From Bradyrhizobium sp. CCBAU 53421 (lineage in GTDB: Bacteria > Pseudomonadota > Alphaproteobacteria > Rhizobiales > Xanthobacteraceae): a DNA stretch of 64,000 nucleotides. Shown one piece after another: positions 48,135 through 57,758 of this stretch; position 1 is the stretch's first letter, and each line of letters starts with the position of its first letter. The notes under the pieces are model-generated. The model saw nothing but the letters and a program-made list of their open reading frames with translations. It ran no database searches and had not been told where the DNA came from. The translations under genes and the position numbers were made by a program. The DNA lies in NCBI RefSeq assembly GCF_015291625.1, contig NZ_CP030047.1, positions 2,976,001 to 3,040,000 on the forward strand, written 5' to 3'.

Positions 48135-49409
48135 ATGGCCGAGACTTCGCCAACCGGGGCCACAGCGCTCCCAACCGCACGGTCGGGCTTCGCGATCTGC
48201 GCCCTGACGCTGTTGTCCGCCGTCTTTCTTCAAAAGATCGCGCTACCCGGCACGGGCGGCTTATATCCGCTCAGTCTTTTCATTTTTCCCGCCATGACGG
48301 CTGTGGCCTTCATTGCGGGCGTGTTTGAGGTCAATACGCCCGCATTCGTCTGGTACGCGATCTTTGTTGCGATGGCAGCGCTGAGCACGGCGCTGTCCCC
48401 AAGCCCGCACGTCTCTGTGCTATCGCTGGGATTCATGGTGGTCGCGCAATTTCCGCTGGTCCTCCGGAGCGTCTCGTCCGAGATCTCTTACCCCCGCGTG
48501 ATGAATTTTCTTTCAACGGTCGGCTGTGTCAGCGCACTGATCGGCGTTTCACAGTTTGCGGGTCAATTCGTCGTCGGCGTCGACGCCGCGTTTTTTCTGG
48601 ACACGCGCATGCCGGAAAACTTCACCGTTACCGGATACAATTCGCTTATCCCCCTTTACTGGTCTTCGCCGGTCTTCAAGAGTAATGGGGTCTTCTTCCT
48701 CGAGCCCTCATTCTTCTGTCAGTTTCTCGCGATAGCACTGGTCGCGGAACTGCTGCTCGGGCCCCGAGCGCTCCGCCTGCTCATTCTCACGGCCGGCCTC
48801 GTATGCAGCTACTCAGGCACCGGGTTGACGATGCTGGCGCTGTTCCTTCCAGCCTATTTCCTCCGTCACGGACACTCGCGGCTATTTTTCTTCGCGGCGC
48901 TGGTCTCCATCGTGCTGATCATGTTTGGTGACGAGCTCTCCCTTGATGCGTTCACGCGACGAGTGAGCGAATTTTCGGATGTCCAGTCGAGCGGTTGGGC
49001 GCGCTTCCTGTCCATGTTCCATGTGCTTCAAAATGTCCTTTTTGCCAACGACCTGACGTTCTTCCTCGGGCGTGGGCCGGGCACGGTCCAGGAGCAGTTT
49101 CGACTGCTTTCTTTCAACGCTTTTGACCCGACCTGGGGTAAGGTCATCTATGAATATGGCCTGCTTGGCGCGCTGATCTATTTCAGGTTCTTCTACGTTG
49201 CCTTCTGCAGGGGACCGAGGGGCCTCCGGTTTGCGGTTGGGTATACTTACCTGTTCCTGGGCGGATATCTGCTCAATCCGTCTGTCCTGATGCAAGTTGC
49301 AGCGCTGGTCGTTTGGTTTGGGAAGACACCCGCCGGAGCAGCGCGATCCGACGAAGTGGCGAAAGGGAAGACGGGCCACGTCGCCATGCCAGCGCTGGGA
49401 ATACCATGA
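48135..49409 (+). CDS. Polysaccharide polymerase, Wzy/ExoQ-like
   Basis: 424-residue integral membrane protein with around ten hydrophobic segments and a long periplasmic loop at about residues 155-185 (FFLDTRMPENFTVTGYNSL ... KSNGVFFLEPSFFCQFLAI), typical of O-antigen-ligase/polymerase superfamily members. The ATG 48135 is 31 bases after the Wzz-like stop. Joins lipid-linked repeat units in the periplasm. Family sequence conservation is low, so identity rests on topology and context. Confidence 0.8.
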   Translation: MAETSPTGATALPTARSGFAICALTLLSAVFLQKIALPGTGGLYPLSLFIFPAMTAVAFIAGVFEVNTPAFVWYAIFVAMAALSTALSPSPHVSVLSLGFMVVAQFPLVLRSVSSEISYPRVMNFLSTVGCVSALIGVSQFAGQFVVGVDAAFFLDTRMPENFTVTGYNSLIPLYWSSPVFKSNGVFFLEPSFFCQFLAIALVAELLLGPRALRLLILTAGLVCSYSGTGLTMLALFLPAYFLRHGHSRLFFFAALVSIVLIMFGDELSLDAFTRRVSEFSDVQSSGWARFLSMFHVLQNVLFANDLTFFLGRGPGTVQEQFRLLSFNAFDPTWGKVIYEYGLLGALIYFRFFYVAFCRGPRGLRFAVGYTYLFLGGYLLNPSVLMQVAALVVWFGKTPAGAARSDEVAKGKTGHVAMPALGIP

Positions 49410-49472
49410 CCGCTCAGGCTACAGACGTAGTGTGAAAAGCAGGGGGACGAACCTTCGCCCGATAACCAGTTC

Positions 49473-50537
49473 TTACTCAGCTGCCGCCCTCTGTTGCGCG
49501 GCAAGCTTCGGCTGCCGCCCCCTGTTGAGCAGCCAGCCCACCGCCCGCGGCCGATAGCCCTGCACAAAACGCAGTTTGATGATCGGCAGGGTGAGCCGAC
49601 GCGGAAGTACGGCGACCGCGATCATCCATCCCGACACCAGGAGCCGCGTGCTGAAGTGCAGCCCCGGATCGCCTACGGCGGAGGAGAGTGAACTCGACAA
49701 CAAGGCTGGCCAGCTCGCCTTGATCGGCCCGTCGCAGACATACTTGCGGCAGACGATTTGCTTCATCCACTCGGTGAACGCCCGTTTTTCGATCGGGCGA
49801 AGACCGAGCGAAAGGAGCTTCGCATTGACATACTCGGATCGGGCGAGGTCCTCCTCGCAGGCCACGGCGATAAGTATCGGCGAGAACTGCTTGGTCCACA
49901 TGTTGTCGGGATTGATGTAATATGTGCCAAGTGGTTCTTTCACGGTAACGATGCGGCCGAGCCGGGACGCCACCGTGCTCAAATACCCATCAAAAAATCT
50001 CGCGGCGACGGTTTTTGTCCAGCGCGTCGGAAGCGGAAACGCTTGCTCCAGCACCCATCGTGCCCAGGCATTTCCTGACGTCGGAGAAGAAATATAGAAG
50101 CCGGTGGCCGCGACGCTCTTCTCGACATCATTCGGGGAGTACGCTTCGGGGAAACGGGGATAGAGACCGGCTGTGGATCCGTCCCTTCTGAGCGTGACTA
50201 GGGGAAATTGGACCTTGGTCGTGGTCGATGCGAACAAGGGCACAACCCGGCGAGCGACATCCGGCGCGAGCGTATCATCCGAATCGAGAAAAAAGACAAT
50301 GTCACCCGTGCTTTTGGAGAAGCCAGCATTGGCGGCGGAGTTTTGACCGCCATTGGCTTTCAACACGGCCTTGATCCGGTTGCCATAGCTGCTGACCACC
50401 GCGGGAGAATGATCTGTCGAGCCATCGTCGACGACAATTACTTCCTTGTCCGGCCACTCGATGGCCAGTGCACTATCGATCGCCGTCCCGACACAGTGGC
50501 CGTAGTTGAAGTTCGTAATGACGACGCTAATCCGCAC
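49473..50537 (-). CDS. Glycosyltransferase family 2, copy A
   Basis: 354 residues from GTG 50537 (GAGG at the right distance; ATG 50585 would add 16 residues). GT-A opening ISVVITNFNYGHCVGTAIDSAL, VVDDGSTDHS, LDSDDTLAP as the DXD metal site, and PTSGNAWARWVLEQAFPL. Paralogous to the next gene through most of its length. Likely adds a sugar to the repeat unit. Confidence 0.88.
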   Translation of the reverse strand: MRISVVITNFNYGHCVGTAIDSALAIEWPDKEVIVVDDGSTDHSPAVVSSYGNRIKAVLKANGGQNSAANAGFSKSTGDIVFFLDSDDTLAPDVARRVVPLFASTTTKVQFPLVTLRRDGSTAGLYPRFPEAYSPNDVEKSVAATGFYISSPTSGNAWARWVLEQAFPLPTRWTKTVAARFFDGYLSTVASRLGRIVTVKEPLGTYYINPDNMWTKQFSPILIAVACEEDLARSEYVNAKLLSLGLRPIEKRAFTEWMKQIVCRKYVCDGPIKASWPALLSSSLSSAVGDPGLHFSTRLLVSGWMIAVAVLPRRLTLPIIKLRFVQGYRPRAVGWLLNRGRQPKLAAQQRAAAE

Positions 50538-50684
50538 GCTTGCCTCGAGGCAGACAAAGGGAGAGCCAAGGCCTGAAGGGGCCATCTCGGGCGAGTTCGC
50601 CGTCGGCCGATCATCCGAGTAAAAGCACGGATCCCTCGCTTGTTCCTCGCAAGGCGGAGAAAATCAGACTTCGCACACGTCAGC

Positions 50685-51740
50685 CTATGTGGCGTCGATC
50701 AATCGTTGGACCGCCTGTGGGCGTGAATTCAGCGTATATCGCCAGGCGACCAGCATCCGTGCAACCGAAGTCGGCGCAAGTGCGACGCTCAGGACCCAGA
50801 TCATCATGCTGGCGTGGCGCAAAGGAGACAACCCTTGCCACTTAGTGAATGACCCGAGCGCGTCTCTCACGCAGTCTGTCAACGTGTCATTCTGGATCGG
50901 ATGTTGCGCAGGAGCCAGTCGCAGAGAGGCCAAGCGCATACCCGTATTGTAAAACGCGTAGCGCCAACGGTCCGGCGCTATCTCAATCCCGTTTGCTAGA
51001 GCGATGCTCGCACTGTATCGGCTGCTTGCAATATGGCGGCGCAGATCATGCGCGATCTTGGCCACATCCAACGTGCGCTGGGCACTACTGTTTTTCGCAT
51101 GTACTCGGTAATTAACCAACGGCTTGGCGACGGTAAGGACATCTCCAAGGAACGGAGCCGTTGGGATGAAGTAAGTGTCGATGGCCGTGTCCATTCCGTC
51201 CTCAAGCGGAAAAATCCGTTCAAGGAAAGAGCGCGCCAGCACGTTGCCCGATGTGGGCGCCGCTGGATATGAAGCCGCCGCCGCAGCCCAAGAGCGGATG
51301 TTCTCGGGGGTGGTGTCCCGTCTATACGTTGGGAAAAAGCGACCCGCGGGATTTCCCAACCCGTCAATAATGCTCATACGAAACTGAATCATCGACCATC
51401 CAGGTCGCATGACTTTGACGGCCTCTCGCACGATCGACGGTTCGAGAGTGTCATCGGCGTCCAGAAACACAATCCACTCACCGCGACTTTCGGCAAAGCC
51501 GTGGGCGGCAGCTCGAGCCTGTCCCTGCTTTTCAAGACAAAGCCTCTTTATACCCACCGAAATAAAGCTGTCGACGACGTCCCGCGACCGATCTGTCGAG
51601 CCGTCGTCGACGACGATGACTTCGGTTCGTGGCCAGTCCACTGCCAAGGCACTCGTGATAGCTGCGGCGAGATACTGTTCATAGTTGTGATTGGTGATGA
51701 TTATCGACACGAGTTCGCCGTTCATTGTTTCTTCCTTCAT
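50685..51740 (-). CDS. Glycosyltransferase family 2, copy B
   Basis: 351 residues. VSIIITNHNYEQYLAAAITSALAVDWP, VVDDGSTDRS and LDADDTLEP mirror copy A, as does PTSGNVLARSFLERIFPL. Its start overlaps the flippase gene by four bases, so it is translationally coupled to it. The pair is probably a tandem duplication that diverged in acceptor specificity. Confidence 0.88.
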   Translation of the reverse strand: MKEETMNGELVSIIITNHNYEQYLAAAITSALAVDWPRTEVIVVDDGSTDRSRDVVDSFISVGIKRLCLEKQGQARAAAHGFAESRGEWIVFLDADDTLEPSIVREAVKVMRPGWSMIQFRMSIIDGLGNPAGRFFPTYRRDTTPENIRSWAAAAASYPAAPTSGNVLARSFLERIFPLEDGMDTAIDTYFIPTAPFLGDVLTVAKPLVNYRVHAKNSSAQRTLDVAKIAHDLRRHIASSRYSASIALANGIEIAPDRWRYAFYNTGMRLASLRLAPAQHPIQNDTLTDCVRDALGSFTKWQGLSPLRHASMMIWVLSVALAPTSVARMLVAWRYTLNSRPQAVQRLIDAT

Positions 51741-53197
51741 GTGCGTTTGTCCTTCACGAGGACCACACGCGCCATCCCAGCGAGGGGATCGAGGAATTGC
51801 CGGCCAAACACGAGCATCAGGGCCAGGTAGGAAAGTGCTCCGATCAGCCCCAGTTCCAGCAATCTCAGGTGCGGCAAACCGTCAACCGGGAGAAAACCAC
51901 GTGCAAGCCGCGTGACGACCATCATGGAGATGGAAGCAAAAAACGGTACGAACACGTCGCTCAATTGTTGGGAAATCGTCGTGCCGAGGCGCAAACGCAG
52001 GATTACCATCGTTGCAGCGAAGGTTATGAATTCGGCGCCTCCCCACACCGCAAGCGCCACGAAGTCGGGAGTCAGGCGGGTCAGCGCAATGGCAGCCGAC
52101 ATACAGGCAAGAGTCGCAACATTGATCAGGCAAACATCACGGACATGATTGATGCTGCCCAGCAATGGCGCCGCGGGAAAGCGAGCGATTTGCATGAATG
52201 TCACCGCACTTAACGCGAGCACGTAGGGTGATGCCGCCGCCCACTTGGTGCCAAAGAGCAGCTGAATGAGTTCGGGCGCCAAAATACCCAGACCGGCAAA
52301 GGCGGGATACAGGATTGCCGAGGCGCTCGCCACCGATAATCGGTAAGCCTTCATCAGTCGCAACCGATCGTGCTGCAATTGCGCGAGTGTAGGTAGCAAG
52401 ACTTGCGACACGGCCGTCGCCGATATGGACCAGACGGTATCGACGAGCCGGAACGCCAAATTTAAGAAGCCCGCCACTTCCGTTCCAAGGAAAACCCCGG
52501 CGAACAGCAAGAACAGCCGCTTCGATATGAATCCAGCGACGAGAGACGTGGTGGCGGTCACGCTATAGCCGAACAGATCACAAACGGGCCGCAGGCGGAT
52601 GGTGAGGCGAATCCGCCGGTTGGGAGTGCAACCAAACAGCGTCGCGGCCCCGAGGACCATGATGGCGAGGTGCTGTATCACAAGCGCCCACAAGCCTAGT
52701 CCGAGACAAGCGCTAACGATGCCGAATGTCGCTCCACCGAGACGACCGGCGAGCGTCCGCATGGCCAACAGGCGGAACCGAAATTCCCGACTTTGTTTCG
52801 CGGCAAGAACTCCGGCAGGCCCGGTGAGCAGCAATCCGAGCCCTAGCGTTCGCCCGACGTCTGAAACGCGAACATCCTGGACGGCCAATGCCACATACGG
52901 AAACGCAAACCAGAGGAGGGCGTATACAATCAGACTGAGAGCAATAGACACCGTGAAAGCACTGTCAAAATGTTTCTCGGATACGACGCTTTGCTGAACC
53001 AGCGCGTCGTGGAAAATCATATTGGTAAGGATTCCCGCGGTCTCGACCACTGCAAGTGAGGCTGCAAAGGCGCCGAAATCGCGGGGTTGAAGAAGCTTTG
53101 CCAAAACAATGAGCGACAGAAATGCTATGAGCGACGTACTTCCGCTTTCAAGTCCGCTCCAAAGAATGGATTTTGCCGCCGTGTGCCGAAGGGCCAT
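51737..53197 (-). CDS. Lipid-linked oligosaccharide flippase (Wzx/ExoT-like)
   Basis: 486 residues with twelve to fourteen membrane helices, the polysaccharide-transporter (MATE/PST) fold: TAAKSILWSGLESGSTSLIAFLSL, DFGAFAASLAVVETAGILTNMIFHDALVQ near the N-terminus, internal helices around LFLLFAGVFLGTEVAGFLNLAF. It would carry lipid-linked repeat units across the inner membrane to Wzy. Coupled to GT2 copy B. Confidence 0.9.
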   Translation of the reverse strand: MALRHTAAKSILWSGLESGSTSLIAFLSLIVLAKLLQPRDFGAFAASLAVVETAGILTNMIFHDALVQQSVVSEKHFDSAFTVSIALSLIVYALLWFAFPYVALAVQDVRVSDVGRTLGLGLLLTGPAGVLAAKQSREFRFRLLAMRTLAGRLGGATFGIVSACLGLGLWALVIQHLAIMVLGAATLFGCTPNRRIRLTIRLRPVCDLFGYSVTATTSLVAGFISKRLFLLFAGVFLGTEVAGFLNLAFRLVDTVWSISATAVSQVLLPTLAQLQHDRLRLMKAYRLSVASASAILYPAFAGLGILAPELIQLLFGTKWAAASPYVLALSAVTFMQIARFPAAPLLGSINHVRDVCLINVATLACMSAAIALTRLTPDFVALAVWGGAEFITFAATMVILRLRLGTTISQQLSDVFVPFFASISMMVVTRLARGFLPVDGLPHLRLLELGLIGALSYLALMLVFGRQFLDPLAGMARVVLVKDKRT

Positions 53198-53369
53198 TTT
53201 GTTCCTCGTGGCTTTGGGCGGGGAAAGCTACGGAGCATCCTCTGACAAACCACAATTGCCTCAGGCGTGACCGCGTCCAACGTTTCATTCGTTCGGGGGT
53301 TCCTAACGGCCCGAGCTCTGAAATTAGGGACAGAGCGCCCGTCTGGGCAGCACCGTTCAGCAAGATTGA

Positions 53370-54230
53370 TCATTTCCAGGCGTAAAGCTTGAATTCCGGC
53401 AAATCGGCCTCGCCCGGCTTTCTCAGGACCCACAGGTTATAAGCCGCGAGATCTCTCACTCCCATGGCATGCAAGACGCTGTCGTAGAAGTATGAGACCA
53501 GGTAAAACGGGACAAAGAATTCGAGATAAGAGCTGCTGTTGTAACCTGGTAGATGATAAATGACATTGAAGCCGGAATCCCGCACCATCGCTTGGAAGGA
53601 TGAATAGTTCGTCCTGTCATAGTGCGCAGTAAAGCCGAGATGTTCAGCGCTCTCGCCCATTGACGCGGCCAGCCATTTGCTTGAGGTCGATTTTGGGAGC
53701 AGCCTATTGGCGATAGCAAAGGGTGCATAGCGACCTGGAAACTGGGCGATTAAGTATCCACCGGGTCGCAACACTTCGAATGCATTCTCCAGGAACTTTT
53801 GATTGTTGTTGAAGTGCTCAATCCCGGAGCTTATCATGACAAGGTCCACAGTACCTGCAGGTACGGGAATTTGCTCGACTGCATCACATTTAATCTTTTC
53901 GTCCAGAAGCAGGTTGTCCTCCATCTCGGCGCCATCAATGTCGAGTCCGATGAGCTTGATGCGATACCAGCTTTTGTAATGTTCCGGAAAATGCCATTGT
54001 TTTCCTGCCCCGACATCGAGCACGATGTTTGTATTTGGATGAGACAGTAGGATGGCTCCGATCTTGTGATAGGCGGCAAACACATTGGCTTCATGAAAAT
54101 GATCTGGGGTGATCGTTTGTGATAGCCTTCGGTTGAGGGCGAAGAAGGATCGCAGCAATCTCACTTGAATCTCCGCCCAGTTATTGGACCTGGCATCGCA
54201 GGACGTAAGGGCACTCGTCCAGGCCGACAT
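53370..54230 (-). CDS. SAM-dependent methyltransferase (class I)
   Basis: 286 residues from ATG 54230; a TTG 51 bases upstream is an alternative. SAM site IVLDVGAGKQWHF, GLDIDGAE, and the post-motif LVMISSGIEHFNNNQKFLENAFEVLRPGGYLIAQFPG. Its GC content is clearly lower than that of neighbours, suggesting transfer. A sugar O-methylation role is inferred from its place in the cluster; Bradyrhizobium polysaccharides can carry methylated sugars (family knowledge). Confidence 0.87.
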   Translation of the reverse strand: MSAWTSALTSCDARSNNWAEIQVRLLRSFFALNRRLSQTITPDHFHEANVFAAYHKIGAILLSHPNTNIVLDVGAGKQWHFPEHYKSWYRIKLIGLDIDGAEMEDNLLLDEKIKCDAVEQIPVPAGTVDLVMISSGIEHFNNNQKFLENAFEVLRPGGYLIAQFPGRYAPFAIANRLLPKSTSSKWLAASMGESAEHLGFTAHYDRTNYSSFQAMVRDSGFNVIYHLPGYNSSSYLEFFVPFYLVSYFYDSVLHAMGVRDLAAYNLWVLRKPGEADLPEFKLYAWK

Positions 54231-54310
54231 GAGTTTCCGGTTAGCGGTACTCGCTCGAGAATGAATCGGTCCTAATAGCAAGTACCGTTTTGCACAGCCT
54301 GATTAGTGTT

Positions 54311-55321
54311 CTAATCGAGAGCAGCTTGCACCGCCTTCTTAGGATGCACCTTCTGGTGCCAGGCCCAGGCGGTACCGGTGATGGTCGCGAGATCGGAGTG
54401 CTTTGGCGAAAACTTCAGCACTTCGCGCGCGGCCGAGGGATCAGCGACTAGATAGGTTGGATCGCCGACGCGCCTCGGCTTGATCACATGCGGCACCTCG
54501 CGGCCGGCCTCGACCGCGATCGCTTTGAGGATCTCACGTACCGAAAAGCCCTTGCCGGTGCCGAGATTGAAGGCGCCGCCTCGATGACCGTGCATCAGCG
54601 GTTTCAGCGCCGCGACATGGGCGGCCGCGAGATCGGTGACATGGATGTAGTCGCGGATCGCGGTGCCGTCCGGCGTATCGTAATCGTCGCCAAACACCGC
54701 GAAGTCCGACAGGTACCCCTGTAGCGTCATCATCGCGCGCGGAATGAGATGGGTCTCGTTATCGCGCAGTTCGCCGATGCCGCCGCCGGCGTCGGCACCG
54801 CTGGCGTTGAAATAGCGCAGGCAGAAGGCGCCGAAGCCGTAGGCTTCGCGATAATCGGCCAGCATGCGCTCGATCATCCACTTGGTAGCGCCATAGGTAT
54901 TGATCGGCGCGCAGGGATAGGTCTCCGGCAGCGCCTGGCTGTCGGCGTGGCCGTAGACCGCACCTGTCGAGGAAAACACCAGCCGCGTGCAACCCGCCTC
55001 GCGCATCGTGCCTAGCAACGACAGCGTGCCGCCGACATTGTTGACGTAATATTTCTCGGGCTCGATCATGGACTCGCCGACAAGGCTCGCGGCGGCAAAA
55101 TGCATGACGGCCTGGATCTTGTATTGCGCAAAAGTGCGCGCGAGCACCGCTCTGTCGAGGAGGTCGCCAACCACAAGCGGTTCGCTGACAAAGCTTTTGT
55201 GGCCGGTGGTAAGGTTGTCGTAGACGACGGGCTGATAGCCGGCAGCTTGCAGCGCACGGCAGGCATGAGAGCCGATATAACCCGCGCCGCCGGTGACCAG
55301 AATGGCGCAAGACTCAGTCAT
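54311..55321 (-). CDS. galE: UDP-glucose 4-epimerase
   Basis: Interconverts UDP-glucose and UDP-galactose, feeding the polysaccharide cluster (the rhizobial ExoB role). 336 residues, full length. NAD site VTGGAGYIGSHACRAL, catalytic Tyr-Lys in NTYGATKWMIE, and FNASGADAGGGIGE typical of GalE. High GC, unlike the methyltransferase beside it. Transcribed in the same direction as the transferase/flippase genes, but with no overlap. Confidence 0.95.
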   Translation of the reverse strand: MTESCAILVTGGAGYIGSHACRALQAAGYQPVVYDNLTTGHKSFVSEPLVVGDLLDRAVLARTFAQYKIQAVMHFAAASLVGESMIEPEKYYVNNVGGTLSLLGTMREAGCTRLVFSSTGAVYGHADSQALPETYPCAPINTYGATKWMIERMLADYREAYGFGAFCLRYFNASGADAGGGIGELRDNETHLIPRAMMTLQGYLSDFAVFGDDYDTPDGTAIRDYIHVTDLAAAHVAALKPLMHGHRGGAFNLGTGKGFSVREILKAIAVEAGREVPHVIKPRRVGDPTYLVADPSAAREVLKFSPKHSDLATITGTAWAWHQKVHPKKAVQAALD

Positions 55322-55895
55322 GAGAAGGATCCGTTTAGCGCAGCGGGCGGTTCAGTACCGCAGCCGTAGGATATCGGGCCGAGCCGTGCATGTTCCAGAA
55401 TCGTCCTGTTACTCTTGTCACAGCCAGGCGAAAGGCCAACGCAACTGCCTCTTGTTTGCTTCAGTCCCGTTAGCGGGCATACTGCTGCTATCCGAACCGT
55501 TCGTCGCAATAATTGTTCCAAGGCTGCACAACAAGAAATGCAACGCACAGACGTCTCTTTCAGGTGCGCTAAGCCGTCGCCGAGCGCATGCGTCGCGAGA
55601 CGCTGCGTGTAATTATGATGGGTTTTGGTCAAGTGGCAGCAAGACAAGAATGGGTTCCTGCCCGAGGTCGGTCCGATCCAAGGCTGATCTGGTGTGGTTC
55701 TCGCATACCCAGCCGGTGCCCTCGCAAAGGACGCATGCTGGCTCACTCATAGGTCCTCCCGGACGCCGCGGAAGAATGGATGCGGCATGAAGGCGCCCTT
55801 GCAGTCGCTCTTCGTCGCCTTCCTGATTGGGATCAAGGTCGCGCGGTAGCCGCTAGGGGAATCCGCGAACCGGTCAGAATCGTGGTTGCAGGGCA
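55322..55895. other. Intergenic stretch, no gene seen
   Basis: 575 bases between galE and ku; no supported gene or clear repeat. Confidence 0.4.
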
Positions 55896-56744
55896 CTAAC
55901 CCGCTTTGCGCCGCGGCTTGGCCGGAGCCTTTTTCGCCTTGGTGGATTTCGCCGCCGGCGCCGCCTTGCCGCCGCTCTGAATGCTTTGCTTCAAGGCGTC
56001 TATCAGGTTGAACACGTTGCTCGGTGCGGGCTTCCGCGTCGCTGCAATGGGCTGCCCCTTGCGCTTCTGGTCGAGCAGCTCCTGCAGCGCCTGCTCGTAG
56101 TGGTCCTCGAATTTGTCCGGCTCGAAGTGTCCCGACTTCTGCTCGACGATGTGCTTGGCCAGATCCAGCATATCCTTGGTGATCTTCACATCCTGGATGT
56201 CGTCGAAATATTCGCCTGAATCGAGTACTTCATAGGGGTAGCGCAACACTTGCCCATCAGACCCTTGTCCCGGGCCTCCAGCGCAATGACATGCTCGCCG
56301 TTGGTCAGCACGACGCGGGCGAGGGCGACCTTGTCGAGCGAGCGGATGGCTTCCCGGATGACGGCATAGGCGTCGTGGCCAAGCTTGCCGTCGGGCACAA
56401 TGTAATAGGGGCGGACCATGTAAAGATCATCGATCTCCTTCTTCGGAACGAACTCATCGATCTCGATCGTGCGCGTGGATTCGAGGGCAATGTTCTCAAG
56501 CTCGTCCTTGGTGACCTCGAGGTACTGATCCTTGTCGACCTGATAGCCTTTGATGATGTCTTCGTTGGCGACCTCTTCGCCGGTGTCGGCGTCAACCTTG
56601 AGGTAGCGGATCCGATGGCCGGTATTCTTGTTGATCCGGTTGAAGCTGATCTTGTCGGCTTCAGACGTCGCCGGGAACAATGCGACCGGGCACGTGACAG
56701 GTGACAGCCTTAAAAAGCCCCTTCCAATTGGCACGCGGGGCCAT
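55896..56744 (-). pseudogene. ku: Ku (DNA end-binding, NHEJ), disrupted by two frameshifts
   Basis: Bacterial Ku binds DNA ends and recruits LigD for end joining. Translating the true start ATG 56744 gives MAPRANWKG and then breaks: an extra G in the GGGG run at about 56717-56720 shifts the frame; the second frame runs FLRLSPVTCPVALFPATSE through ARDKGLMG. Near 56246-56249 one base is missing and the last 117 residues (LRYPYEVLDSGEYFDDIQDVKITKDML and the Lys-rich tail) continue in another frame. Everything else is well conserved and in order. GTG 56734 would bypass only the first break. Either a young pseudogene or sequence errors. Confidence 0.88.
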
Positions 56745-56812
56745 ACTCAAAACTCCACTTGTACCCAATGACCCGAATATAGGCAGGGGTCGCGGGAAGT
56801 GGAGTCCGCCGG

Positions 56813-57088
56813 TCAGCATTCCGGGCAGGTGTCGCCGACGCTGCGCAGCACTTCGTCGATCGCGGCCTGGCTCTGCTCAGGCGTGGTCCCGGGGAAGGGA
56901 TGGTTCCAAGCTGCCTCGCGGGCCCGGTTCCGTGCCTCTGGATCGGCGCGGTCGATGGCATGGCCGTGGTGTTCGCACTCGCGCACCGCGTGATGCTCGA
57001 TGAGGGTGCTGAGCGCCCAGCCCTTCAGGGTGCGATAAGCGGGCCGTGAGGCCTGCAGAGGCAGGCGACGTTGAGCATTGTTCTTCAT
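56813..57088 (-). CDS. Hypothetical protein
   Basis: 91 residues from ATG 57088, reached from a TTG 18 bases upstream as an alternative. Sequence LIEHHAVRECEHHGHAIDRADPEARNRAREAA with a C-terminal CPEC pair; His/Cys content could bind a metal. Unrecognised. Confidence 0.6.
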   Translation of the reverse strand: MKNNAQRRLPLQASRPAYRTLKGWALSTLIEHHAVRECEHHGHAIDRADPEARNRAREAAWNHPFPGTTPEQSQAAIDEVLRSVGDTCPEC

Positions 57089-57250
57089 GATCTGGTCTCG
57101 AATCAATCGACACGGCCAGTTATAGCATCTGCGTCAATCGCCCCTCGGCGGAGCCAAGGGTTATGCCCGCTATGCAGCTTAGGAGCCAAGGCCGGTGAGT
57201 CGCTGTTCCCGGATTTGCCGCAAGGAATGCGGCGGATGAGGGAGGCCGGA

Positions 57251-57481
57251 ATGGCAAAGAAAGCGAAGAAGCAAACGGCCCGGGGCCGCAAGCAGGACAG
57301 GGCACGCGTCGCTGGTGGGCAGGGCTACGAGGTAAGCTATGAGGCGAAAAAGACGGGGAAGTCTGCGGCCTCCGTCAAGAAGGCGGTCAAGAAGGTCGGC
57401 AATAGCCGCAAGCAAGTGGAGCGTCGGCTCGGATCGGCAATGAAGAAGTCGCTAGTGACGACGCGGTCGAGATCCCGTTAA
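57251..57481 (+). CDS. DUF3606-like small basic protein
   Basis: 76 residues from ATG 57251 (GAGGGAGGCCGG ribosome site). Core YEVSYEAKKTGKSAASVKKAVKKVGNSRKQVE matches the short basic helical domain DUF3606, common in rhizobia and of unknown function; likely nucleic-acid or membrane contact given its charge. Confidence 0.75.
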   Translation: MAKKAKKQTARGRKQDRARVAGGQGYEVSYEAKKTGKSAASVKKAVKKVGNSRKQVERRLGSAMKKSLVTTRSRSR

Positions 57482-57581
57482 GCCGTGCGCCACGAGGAGA
57501 GCGGCCATAGCGGTGGCTCCGTTTTTGCCCCACTGGCATCGAAGCCGCCTTGTGAATTCAAAGGCCCAATTACGGAGGCAA

Positions 57582-57719
57582 ATGCGTCATCGACGATGGA
57601 CACCTGAAGAAATCGAGAGACTAAAGGTTATGATTGCCGGCAAGGCGAGTGCTAACCGCATCGCGGTTGCGCTGAAGCGACCGGCACTCTGTTTTCGAGC
57701 GAGCGCGTTCCGTTGGTGA
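57582..57719 (+). CDS. Small hypothetical protein with HTH-like core, possibly truncated
   Basis: 45 residues from ATG 57582 (RRWTPEEIERLKVMIAGKASANRIAVALKRP), a Myb/homeodomain-like HTH pattern. After ALKRP the frame ends quickly at TGA, whereas a neighbouring frame continues, so the 3' end may be frameshifted. An in-frame ATG at 57513 is also possible. Confidence 0.4.
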   Translation: MRHRRWTPEEIERLKVMIAGKASANRIAVALKRPALCFRASAFRW

Positions 57720-57758
57720 GCCCCTCGGTGGGAGCGTAGACGCCCCGGCGTTAGGACT

